From an uncultured Prevotella sp. (GTDB taxonomy: Bacteria; Bacteroidota; Bacteroidia; Bacteroidales; Bacteroidaceae): a DNA stretch of 7,738 nt. Position 1 is the first letter of the stretch, and every line of letters starts with the position of its first letter. The stretch spans positions 1 to 7,738 of the forward strand of contig CAMQBP010000086.1 of NCBI GenBank assembly GCA_946999025.1, read 5' to 3'. Both the position numbers and the translations under genes were made by a program. The notes under the pieces were generated by a model. The model had not been told where the DNA came from and made no database searches. It saw only the letters and a list, made by a program, of their open reading frames with translations. Positions 1 through 5,600 of this stretch are shown in pieces.

Positions 1-853
1 GTGCTACCTCGTTTTTGTCCATGTTGGCCTGTCGGTTGTAGCAGATGACCAATTGTTTTAAATAATCGATGGCGCGAGTCGGTACCTCATCCTTGACACC
101 CAAAAGGGCGATGGATGTGGATTTATCGTTCTGCGCTGTTGAGAAAGTGCTTCTGTATCCTGCGGCAACTCTTTTGGGTGGAAGTATTGATACCTTAAAT
201 ATTTGTCCGTCTTTCATGGAGCCCGCGCTTTCGTTCATGAACGATAGGATACCGGCTTTGGTGACAATTGTGGATGGCAGTTGGCTAATCTTCTTGTCGA
301 TGTTAAAGGTTTGCCATCCCTTTCCCTCGACAGAAGTTTCGTAGCTTCCCGTTACTTGGTATGAGTTGCCTATTCTCTGGATGACCATCGAGATGGGTGA
401 TTGTAGCTTTTCAAGATGTGCAGGATCAAGGTCAACGCTGATGGGCTGATTCTTATAGATAATCATGTCTCTCACCCTTCCTTCAGTGGTATACTTTACA
501 TAGAGTTTCAGGTCTTTCACCGTTTGCTCTGCCAGCTTCAGGGAAGAGAGAATTTCCATCTCGTTTTCTATACCTGTTGAGTTTGACATCATGCCCAAGT
601 TCGAAGAGTAGAGCAATGAGTTTCTTCCTCTTCTATTATCTTCTTCTTTAATAAGCAGTTTAGCGAACGACTGGTAGATGCGTGGTGTGTATCGCAGATA
701 GATGGCAGCTGCTCCCAGACAGATGATGAGCGACAGCACGAACCACTTCCAGTTGAGGATGATTGCCTGCATGATAGTTTGGAAATTGAAGAATGAATTT
801 TCCTCTTGTTCTTCTACGTTCTCCAATTTTTGATTCTTTATCTCTTCTTCCAT
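1..853 (-). CDS. Wzz/Wzc-type polysaccharide co-polymerase, probably a tyrosine autokinase (3' end off the window)
   Basis: Inner-membrane protein that sets chain length and drives export of capsule or exopolysaccharide. I translated 284 uninterrupted codons back from the ATG at 853-851; the reading frame leaves the window at base 1. Residues 1-34 are an acidic cytoplasmic tail (MEEEIKNQKLENVEEQEE). Residues about 35-53 (WKWFVLSLIICLGAAAIYL) form the first membrane helix. The periplasmic Wzz domain follows, with the typical YTPRIYQSFAKLLIKEED start at 55-72, a GIENEMEILSS segment at 94-104 and QPISVDLDPAHLEKL at 136-150. These match the N-terminus of Bacteroidales proteins of about 800 residues that end in a BY-kinase domain. 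The kinase part, with its Walker motifs and tyrosine tail, is not visible, so a plain Wzz protein without kinase remains possible. It lies 53 bases downstream of rfbA on the same strand with no terminator between, so the two probably share a transcript. Confidence 0.85.
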   Translation of the reverse strand, partial: MEEEIKNQKLENVEEQEENSFFNFQTIMQAIILNWKWFVLSLIICLGAAAIYLRYTPRIYQSFAKLLIKEEDNRRGRNSLLYSSNLGMMSNSTGIENEMEILSSLKLAEQTVKDLKLYVKYTTEGRVRDMIIYKNQPISVDLDPAHLEKLQSPISMVIQRIGNSYQVTGSYETSVEGKGWQTFNIDKKISQLPSTIVTKAGILSFMNESAGSMKDGQIFKVSILPPKRVAAGYRSTFSTAQNDKSTSIALLGVKDEVPTRAIDYLKQLVICYNRQANMDKNEVA

Positions 854-906
854 TTTATGCTATAATATAAATTCTTTTTCCTGTTTGTTCTTTTTCAGCC
901 ATTTTC

Positions 907-1788
907 TTAAATGGTTCTGCTGGCGATGTCTGCCAAGTATTTTCCATAATTGTTTTTCAACATGGGTTCTGCCAATTTCTTAAGTTGGTTGGCATCAATC
1001 CATCCTTTCTTGAAAGCGATTTCTTCCAGGCAGGCGACTTTCAATCCCTGTCTTTTCTCAATCACCTCAATAAAGGTGCTTGCTTCCGATAGACTGTCGT
1101 GTGTTCCGGTGTCTAACCATGCGAAACCACGTTGCAGAGTCTTTACCTGAAGTTGCTGTCGTTCGAGGAATGTTTGGTTAACAGTCGTGATTTCCAGTTC
1201 TCCTCGTTCGCTTGGCTTGATTTTCTTGGCAATGTCAATCACGGAGTTTGGGTAGAAGTACAATCCCACTACAGCATAATTACTTTTAGGATGTGCGGGT
1301 TTTTCTTCAATGCTCAGGCATTTCCCTTGATCGTCAAATTCCACAACGCCATACCGTTCTGGGTCGTTCACATAGTAGCCGAAGACAGTTGCTTTGTCTC
1401 TTTGTTCGGCATCTTCTAAGCTTTGTTTCAGCATAGAGGTGAATCCCGCTCCGTAAAAAATGTTATCACCCAGCACAAGGCATGCAGAGTCGTCACCAAT
1501 AAAGTCTTCCCCTAGGATGAACGCTTGTGCCAATCCGTCAGGACTTGGCTGTTCAACGTATGAAAACTCTACACCGAGGTCATGACCATCCCCAAGAAGT
1601 CTCTTGAACCCTGGTAGGTCATAAGGTGTCGAAATGATGAGAATTTCTTTGATTCCGGCCAGCATCAAAACTGATACCGGGTAATAAATCATGGGCTTGT
1701 CAAAAATAGGAATGAGCTGTTTGCTTATTCCTTTGGTAATGGGATAAAGGCGTGTTCCGGAGCCACCGGCTAAAACGATTCCTTTCAT
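907..1788 (-). CDS. rfbA: glucose-1-phosphate thymidylyltransferase (RmlA/RfbA)
   Basis: Cytoplasmic enzyme that joins dTTP and glucose-1-phosphate to make dTDP-glucose and pyrophosphate, the first step towards dTDP-L-rhamnose and related sugars for surface glycans. The start chosen at 1788 gives 293 residues, the normal family length, and begins MKGIVLAGGSGTRLYP. An upstream in-frame ATG at 1872 would add 28 residues with no family counterpart. Visible motifs: nucleotide-binding GGSGTRL at 8-14, SKQLIPIFDKPMIYYP at 22-37, the metal-binding LGDN at 107-110, EEKP at 161-164, YAVVGLYFYP at 171-180, RGELEIT at 195-201 and AWLDTGTH at 223-230. The protein appears intact. rfbB, rfbC and rfbD are not in the window. 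The downstream Wzz/Wzc gene puts it in a capsule or exopolysaccharide operon. Confidence 0.97.
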   Translation of the reverse strand: MKGIVLAGGSGTRLYPITKGISKQLIPIFDKPMIYYPVSVLMLAGIKEILIISTPYDLPGFKRLLGDGHDLGVEFSYVEQPSPDGLAQAFILGEDFIGDDSACLVLGDNIFYGAGFTSMLKQSLEDAEQRDKATVFGYYVNDPERYGVVEFDDQGKCLSIEEKPAHPKSNYAVVGLYFYPNSVIDIAKKIKPSERGELEITTVNQTFLERQQLQVKTLQRGFAWLDTGTHDSLSEASTFIEVIEKRQGLKVACLEEIAFKKGWIDANQLKKLAEPMLKNNYGKYLADIASRTI

Positions 1789-1942
1789 TCTTTGAATCCA
1801 ATTGGTTATTATTCCGACAATCGTGACAGGATTGTACTTGTTATGGCTATCACTTGAACTATCAACTTGCATGTTTTATGGAGCCTTGGTTGTTAGTAAG
1901 GCTCAAGGTTCATACTTGTTGAACTTTTTCAAAAGTTGTGTA

Positions 1943-1973
1943 CAAAGGTATAAATAATTATTGAAATAGGAAA
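1943..1973 (-). promoter_or_regulatory. Bacteroidetes-type promoter for rfbA-wzc
   Basis: Read on the minus strand, TACCTTTG lies at 1950-1943 and fits the Bacteroidetes -7 consensus TAnnTTTG exactly. TTTC at 1973-1970, 19 bases upstream, fits the -33 TTTG with one mismatch. Transcription would start near 1936, giving rfbA an unusually long leader of roughly 150 bases. The assignment follows the known consensus for the Bacteroidetes primary sigma factor; the start site is inferred. Confidence 0.7.
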
Positions 1974-2001
1974 GCACCACAGCTAAATTTGTATCTTTTG
2001 T

Positions 2002-2032
2002 TTTGTATATTTATTGTTTTGTCATACCTTTG
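2002..2032 (+). promoter_or_regulatory. Consensus Bacteroidetes promoter for the 209-residue gene
   Basis: TTTG at 2002-2005 is followed after exactly 19 bases by TACCTTTG at 2025-2032, a full match to both known boxes. The predicted start is near 2039, about 48 bases before the ATG at 2087. It sits back to back with the rfbA promoter; the two -33 boxes are about 28 bases apart. Confidence 0.8.
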
Positions 2033-2086
2033 TAGAGATTTAAGAAAAATCTCGTGGTGAAAAAATGAATTTAATTTTACAATATA

Positions 2087-2716
2087 ATGGCAAATTTATT
2101 ATCTAAACTGTTTGGAAAGAAAGATGGAAAAGAAACTACCGGTGGGATGGAAGACTACATGACGCTCATCAGGGTTTACTTTCAATCCGCTATTGCAGCC
2201 CAATTGGGTATCAATAACTTAAAGATGCTGCCGGATCTCCGGACGTTCAAAATCACTCTGCGCGTGCCCACTGTGAACAACAAGCTGGGAGTGGGCGAGA
2301 AAGCGCGGTGTAAGAATATGTTGAAAGAAATGTATCATACGGATGATCTTTTTTTCAAAGAAATCGATCAGAGCATTCGAAAGAACTGTCGTAAGCTGGA
2401 AGATGTGCAGCCTTACTTGCTTCAGTTTCAGGGTTTCACCCAAGAGCTGATGATGCTCGTGGGAAACTTGATGAAGTTTAAGTTGCGCATGCCATCCATT
2501 TTCAAGAGTGCGTTGTATGCAATGACTGAAAAGACCGTGAACGACATCTTCAACAAAAACGATTATAAGGATGCCGGTGTCATCAAGGCTGTCGTTGCTG
2601 TGCGGCAATACAACAAACGACTGGGATTCTCACAAAAGTGGACTACCGATTTCATTCATCAGGTAGTAATGCTGGCTAAAAAAGAACCGAAGCCAGGAAA
2701 TGAGAACCAAAAATAA
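2087..2716 (+). CDS. conserved-looking hypothetical protein, 209 residues
   Basis: I do not recognise this family. The frame is open from ATG to TAA and has a consensus promoter about 55 bases upstream, so it is very likely real. The start MANLLSKLFGKK is a basic amphipathic-looking segment, followed by a charged linker (about 10-22). The rest looks like a helical soluble protein with no signal peptide and no membrane helix. Features: MEDYMTLIRVYFQSAIAAQL at about 21-40; a basic patch (EKARCKNMLKEM) near 71-82; FFKEIDQSIRKNCRKLEDVQ at about 89-108; a hydrophobic helix around FTQELMMLVGNLMKFKLRMP; and a lysine-rich tail. No catalytic motif stands out. The gene is monocistronic between the divergent rfbA operon and the separately promoted zapA block. 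Basic character could suggest binding to nucleic acid or the membrane face, but that is speculation. Confidence 0.85.
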   Translation: MANLLSKLFGKKDGKETTGGMEDYMTLIRVYFQSAIAAQLGINNLKMLPDLRTFKITLRVPTVNNKLGVGEKARCKNMLKEMYHTDDLFFKEIDQSIRKNCRKLEDVQPYLLQFQGFTQELMMLVGNLMKFKLRMPSIFKSALYAMTEKTVNDIFNKNDYKDAGVIKAVVAVRQYNKRLGFSQKWTTDFIHQVVMLAKKEPKPGNENQK

Positions 2717-2717
2717 C

Positions 2718-2747
2718 AACCAATAAAACAAAACATGATGATTGGTT
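2718..2747 (+). repeat. 7-bp inverted repeat after the 209-residue gene
   Basis: AACCAAT at 2718-2724 and ATTGGTT at 2741-2747 are perfect complements around a 16-base loop, starting one base after the TAA of the upstream gene. No T-run follows, so this is at best a weak terminator or an RNA-stabilising hairpin. The remaining bases to 2805 show nothing else. Confidence 0.35.
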
Positions 2748-2805
2748 AACGAAAGTGGCAATGTTTGCAAAGATTAAAGTAATGGATAAAAAAAATTACT
2801 GATAA

Positions 2806-2837
2806 TTTGTGATTGTCAATTTATTAAGCTAAATTTG
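2806..2837 (+). promoter_or_regulatory. Consensus promoter of the coiled-coil/zapA/rny block
   Basis: TTTG at 2806-2809 is followed after 20 bases by TAAATTTG at 2830-2837, both exact matches to the Bacteroidetes boxes. The -7 box ends only 12 bases before the ATG at 2850, so the mRNA leader would be only about 5-8 bases. No clear second promoter is visible before zapA or rny, so this one may drive the whole block. Confidence 0.78.
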
Positions 2838-2849
2838 TGACCAAATTGT

Positions 2850-3149
2850 ATGTCGATGGATGCTAATGAGAAGACTCTAACGCTCTTTACAACTCGCATG
2901 AGGCAGATGGTTCTCCAGTACAAGGAAACTAAACAGGAGAACAGCAGCCTGTATGCCATGGTTGATGAGCGCGATGCCAAGATTAAACAGCTCGAGGCAA
3001 AGTTAGATCAGGCACAAAAAGACTACAACAGTCTCAAACTGGCCAAGATGATTGAAATTTCCACCACTGACCTCGAAGTGGCCAAGAAACGGTTGTCAAA
3101 GCTGATAAGAGACGTTAACAAATGTATCACGCTACTGAACGAAAAGTAA
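2850..3149 (+). CDS. small coiled-coil protein upstream of zapA (ZapB-like candidate)
   Basis: A 99-residue cytoplasmic protein, rich in charged residues and nearly all helical. Residues about 15-68 form a predicted coiled coil (for example RMRQMVLQYKETKQENSSL, then ERDAKIKQLEAKLDQAQKDY). A short break (STTD) is followed by a C-terminal helix, VAKKRLSKLIRDVNKCITLL, at about 77-96. There is no signal peptide or membrane segment. The stop codon is 8 bases before the zapA start, so the two are co-transcribed and probably translated together. In proteobacteria the coiled-coil protein ZapB binds ZapA in the division ring; context and shape suggest a similar partner here, but I see no clear sequence homology to ZapB. 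An alternative start at 2856 (MDANEK) would remove two residues. The gene call is firm; the role is inference. Confidence 0.82.
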   Translation: MSMDANEKTLTLFTTRMRQMVLQYKETKQENSSLYAMVDERDAKIKQLEAKLDQAQKDYNSLKLAKMIEISTTDLEVAKKRLSKLIRDVNKCITLLNEK

Positions 3150-3157
3150 TCGGAGCG

Positions 3158-3460
3158 ATGGCAGGAGACAATAGAGATAAACTACAGATAAGATTGCATG
3201 TTTACGATACCGACATGAGCGTCACGGTCATGCGGGAGGATGAGGAGTATTATCGTAAGGCAGCCAAGCTTATTACCAACACTGTTAATACTTACGCTTC
3301 TGTTTTCAAGGCAAAGAGAAGCGAGAAGGATATACTCTATATGGCATTGATAGACATAGCATTGCGTTACGAGAAAGAGTCGGCTCGCAATGACGTGGCA
3401 CCATATAGTCAAATCATATCTCAATTAACTTCTGAAATTGAAGATGCGCTGAAGGAGTAG
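3158..3460 (+). CDS. zapA: cell division protein ZapA
   Basis: ZapA bundles and crosslinks FtsZ filaments in the cytoplasmic division ring. The start at 3158 gives 100 residues, the usual family size; an upstream ATG at 3122 would overlap the preceding gene and add 12 unrelated residues. The N-terminal ZapA fold is visible as KLQIRLHVYDTDMSVTVMRE (about 8-27), followed by DEEYYRKAAKLITNTVNTYA (about 28-47), the conserved pattern in which strand pairs lead into the first helix. The long C-terminal helix follows, with DILYMALIDIALRYEKES at about 57-74. It sits directly behind a coiled-coil gene and ahead of a 6S RNA candidate and rny. Confidence 0.88.
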   Translation: MAGDNRDKLQIRLHVYDTDMSVTVMREDEEYYRKAAKLITNTVNTYASVFKAKRSEKDILYMALIDIALRYEKESARNDVAPYSQIISQLTSEIEDALKE

Positions 3461-3495
3461 TTCACCCCTTCCATTATGCACGCTCACATAGTAGG

Positions 3496-3626
3496 AAGTT
3501 ATTTCTTTCCATGCCGTTCTGATTTTTGGTGGAGATGTATGGTGCAACGTGCGGTAAACCGCAATTTGACACGCTTCATCCTTGCTTTTTTGTTTATGTA
3601 GCCAGTATCAATGGAAATTTAAACTT
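3496..3626 (+). ncRNA. ssrS: 6S RNA candidate (SsrS)
   Basis: 6S RNA binds the RNA polymerase holoenzyme and mimics an open promoter. The 173 bases between zapA and rny hold one long hairpin-like structure. The closing stem pairs TTTCCAT (3506-3512) with ATGGAAA (3611-3617), extended outward by AAGTT (3496-3500) with AACTT (3622-3626). An inner stem pairs GATG (3534-3537) with CATC (3577-3580), continuing through GG/CC with a bulged A. A small hairpin GCGG-TAAA-CCGC lies at 3551-3562. Large U-rich unpaired strands at 3523-3530 and 3582-3599 would form the central bubble. Position right after zapA recalls ssrS in proteobacteria, and from memory 6S RNAs also lie here in Bacteroidales. At about 131 bases it is shorter than the E. 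coli RNA, so the true ends may differ. No good TAnnTTTG box precedes it, so it may be processed from the zapA-rny transcript. Confidence 0.65.
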
Positions 3627-3633
3627 AAAAATA

Positions 3634-5166
3634 ATGAGTATTATAATTGTTGCCATCGTTGCGCTGATTCTTGGCGGACTGGGTGGCTATGCGATTTTCC
3701 GTTACGTTGTCAAGGGAAAATATAATGAATTGGTAGCAGCCGCTGACAAAGAGGCTGAAGTTATTAAGGAAAAGAAATTGTTGGAGGTCAAGGAGAAATT
3801 CTTGAACAAGAAGTCTGAGTTGGAGAAGGAAGTTCAACTTCGCAACCAGAAAATCCAACAGACCGAAAACAAGCTCAAGCAAAGAGAAATTGGATTGACC
3901 CAGCGTCAGGAAGAACTTGGACGTAGAAAACAGGAGGTGGATAATCAGCAACAACGTATCGATAACGAAAAGAAATTGTTGCAAATCAAACAGGCTGAGC
4001 TTGACAAAATGCAACTACAAGAGCGCAACATGCTGGAAGAACTCTCCGGGCTGAGTGCAGAAGAGGCAAAAAGCAGATTGATAGAAAGCCTGAAAGACGA
4101 GGCCCGTACAGATGCAGCCGGCTACATCAATGAAATCATAGACGAAGCCAAGCTCAATGCCAATCAAGAGGCTAAGAAGATTGTCATACAGACCATCCAG
4201 CGCGTAGCCACAGAGACGGCCATTGAAAATTCTGTCAGCGTCTTCCACATTGACAACGACGAGGTGAAAGGCCGCATCATCGGACGCGAGGGACGCAACA
4301 TCCGTGCCTTGGAAGCTGCAACGGGAGTAGAAATCGTTGTCGACGACACGCCCGAAGCTATCGTTATCTCTGCGTTCGATCCAGTGCGTCGAGAGGTTTG
4401 CCGTTTGGCACTTCACCAGCTCGTTGCCGATGGACGTATCCACCCCGCACGTATAGAAGAGGTGGTGGCAAAAGTAAAGAAGCAGCTTGATAACGAAATC
4501 ATTGAAACGGGAAAGCGTACTGTGATAGATCTTGGCATTCATGGCCTGCACCCTGAATTGGTGCGTATCGTGGGCAAGATGAAATATCGTTCAAGCTATG
4601 GACAGAACCTCCTTCAGCATGCACGTGAAACCGCTAATCTCTGTGCGGTGATGGCATCAGAGTTGGGACTCAATCCCAAGAAGGCGAAGCGTGCAGGACT
4701 TTTGCACGATATTGGTAAGGTACCTGATGAGGAGAGTGAACTGCCACACGCATTGTATGGTGGCAAGCTGGCCGAAAAATATAAGGAGAAGCCGGATATC
4801 TGCAACGCCATCGCAGCCCACCATGATGAGGTAGAGATGCAAACCCTGCTGGCTCCCATCGTGCAAGTGTGTGATGCCATATCGGGTGCGCGCCCTGGTG
4901 CACGCCGCGAAATCGTGGAAGCATACATCAAACGACTGAATGACCTCGAGGCCATCGCCATGAGTTATCCTGGTGTAACCAAAACCTATGCCATTCAGGC
5001 TGGTCGCGAACTTCGCGTTATCGTTGGAGCCGACCAGATGGATGATGCCGAGTCGCTGAAGTTGTCAGATGATATTGCCACCAGGATACAAAACGAGATG
5101 ACCTATCCCGGTCAAGTAAAAATCACTGTCATTCGCGAGACGCGCAGCGTGGCCTATGCTAAATAA
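3634..5166 (+). CDS. rny: ribonuclease Y
   Basis: Membrane-anchored endoribonuclease that starts mRNA decay by cutting single-stranded RNA. The start at 3634 gives 510 residues, the normal length, and puts the membrane helix (MSIIIVAIVALILGGLGGYA, 1-20) at the N-terminus as expected. The frame stays open upstream to 3526, but that stretch is the 6S RNA candidate and would add 36 unrelated residues. Domains in order: membrane anchor 1-25; long charged coiled coil about 30-155; KH RNA-binding domain about 205-265 with its GREG loop at 217-220; HD metal-dependent phosphohydrolase domain about 315-420 with H329, H358-D359 (LLHDIGK) and H396-H397-D398 (AAHHDE); and a C-terminal domain ending VIRETRSVAYAK. 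All key residues are present. It closes the zapA block and is followed by a strong terminator. Confidence 0.96.
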   Translation: MSIIIVAIVALILGGLGGYAIFRYVVKGKYNELVAAADKEAEVIKEKKLLEVKEKFLNKKSELEKEVQLRNQKIQQTENKLKQREIGLTQRQEELGRRKQEVDNQQQRIDNEKKLLQIKQAELDKMQLQERNMLEELSGLSAEEAKSRLIESLKDEARTDAAGYINEIIDEAKLNANQEAKKIVIQTIQRVATETAIENSVSVFHIDNDEVKGRIIGREGRNIRALEAATGVEIVVDDTPEAIVISAFDPVRREVCRLALHQLVADGRIHPARIEEVVAKVKKQLDNEIIETGKRTVIDLGIHGLHPELVRIVGKMKYRSSYGQNLLQHARETANLCAVMASELGLNPKKAKRAGLLHDIGKVPDEESELPHALYGGKLAEKYKEKPDICNAIAAHHDEVEMQTLLAPIVQVCDAISGARPGARREIVEAYIKRLNDLEAIAMSYPGVTKTYAIQAGRELRVIVGADQMDDAESLKLSDDIATRIQNEMTYPGQVKITVIRETRSVAYAK

Positions 5167-5205
5167 GAAACGATAAGAATTAATATATATACTGTACGCG
5201 TAATT

Positions 5206-5243
5206 AAAAAAGGTGTGTCAAGATGTTGATGCACCTTTTTTTT
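5206..5243 (+). terminator. Intrinsic terminator of rny, potentially bidirectional
   Basis: A 15-bp stem pairs 5206-5220 with 5227-5241 around the loop AGATGT, including two G-T wobbles. The GGTG/CACC core is flanked by six A bases on the left and eight T bases (5236-5243) on the right. Read on the minus strand, the A-run becomes a U-run, so it could also stop transcripts coming from the convergent mgtC-like gene. Confidence 0.9.
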
Positions 5244-5439
5244 GGCCTTGTCAATCAAAAAGCTACCGCTATCACTTATCGAGAATGCGCTGAATGGCTA
5301 AACCATCGAACCCATGTGCGGGTGACCATAGCGTGAAAGATGTTTGTAGCGCCTAATGGGTAGGGGCTATGTGGTGGCGTTCCGTACTGCAAACCGTTTG
5401 GTCAGTCACCGACTGCTTCACCTGTGGTGAATTCAACCC
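5244..5439. other. Gene-free intergenic stretch with a row of small hairpins
   Basis: No convincing coding frame or promoter is visible on either strand. The right end holds three perfect small inverted repeats in a row: CAAA-CCG-TTTG (5390-5400), CAGTC-ACC-GACTG (5403-5415) and TTCACC-TGT-GGTGAA (5417-5431). They lead straight into the 22-bp repeat array. The base composition is more GC-rich than the flanking leaders, which could mean a decayed gene or a structured RNA; I cannot tell which. Confidence 0.4.
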
Positions 5440-5571
5440 CATTGAGTTTGCCGTTCAATCTCATTGACTTTGCTACTCAAATGCATTGACTTTGGATACC
5501 AAACTCATAGACTTTAGACACCAAATCCATAGACTTTGGAAACCAAACCCATTGACTTTGAAAATCGATTG
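5440..5571. repeat. Six imperfect 22-bp direct repeats
   Basis: Six units follow without spacers, each exactly 22 bases, starting at 5440, 5462, 5484, 5506, 5528 and 5550. Each begins CATTGACTTTG or a close variant (CATTGAGTTTG, CATAGACTTTA, CATAGACTTTG), and most end in CAAA plus two or three variable bases. Several units carry an internal dyad: TTTG-CTACT-CAAA in unit 2, TTTGG-ATA-CCAAA in unit 3, TTTGG-AAA-CCAAA in unit 5. The outer units 1 and 6 are the most diverged. The period is not a multiple of three, and TGA or TAG occurs in every unit, so the array is not coding. The array lies downstream of both convergent genes. Confidence 0.92.
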
Positions 5572-5600
5572 ATAAATGGTTGCAAGTCAAAACAAAAGTT

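Noticed and set aside
855..902. 15-codon frame (MAEKEQTGKRIYIIA) between rfbA and the Wzz/Wzc gene
   Set aside because: Its stop lies one base before the next ATG, which could suggest coupling, but it is too short and unsupported to call a gene, and it is not in frame with the Wzz protein.
2065..2106. 13-codon upstream frame (MNLILQYNGKFII) overlapping the start of the 209-residue gene
   Set aside because: It could act as an upstream frame lowering translation, but it is short, AT-rich and likely due to chance.
2219..2608. Minus-strand frame of 129 codons inside the 209-residue gene
   Set aside because: It lies wholly opposite a better-supported gene with a consensus promoter, and its product is histidine- and leucine-rich with no recognisable domain.
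3526..3633. N-terminal extension of RNase Y by 36 residues
   Set aside because: The extension has cysteine- and aromatic-rich unrelated sequence, puts the membrane anchor inside the protein, and coincides with the 6S RNA structure. The start at 3634 gives the family length.
4015..4551. Minus-strand frame of 178 codons opposite rny
   Set aside because: It is a shadow of the KH/HD coding region of rny, whose protein motifs are unmistakable.
5440..5571. The 22-bp array as a CRISPR array or as replication iterons
   Set aside because: There are no spacers between units and no cas genes. 22 bp does suit plasmid iterons, but no rep gene, DnaA boxes or AT-rich melting region is seen, and the surroundings are chromosomal housekeeping genes.
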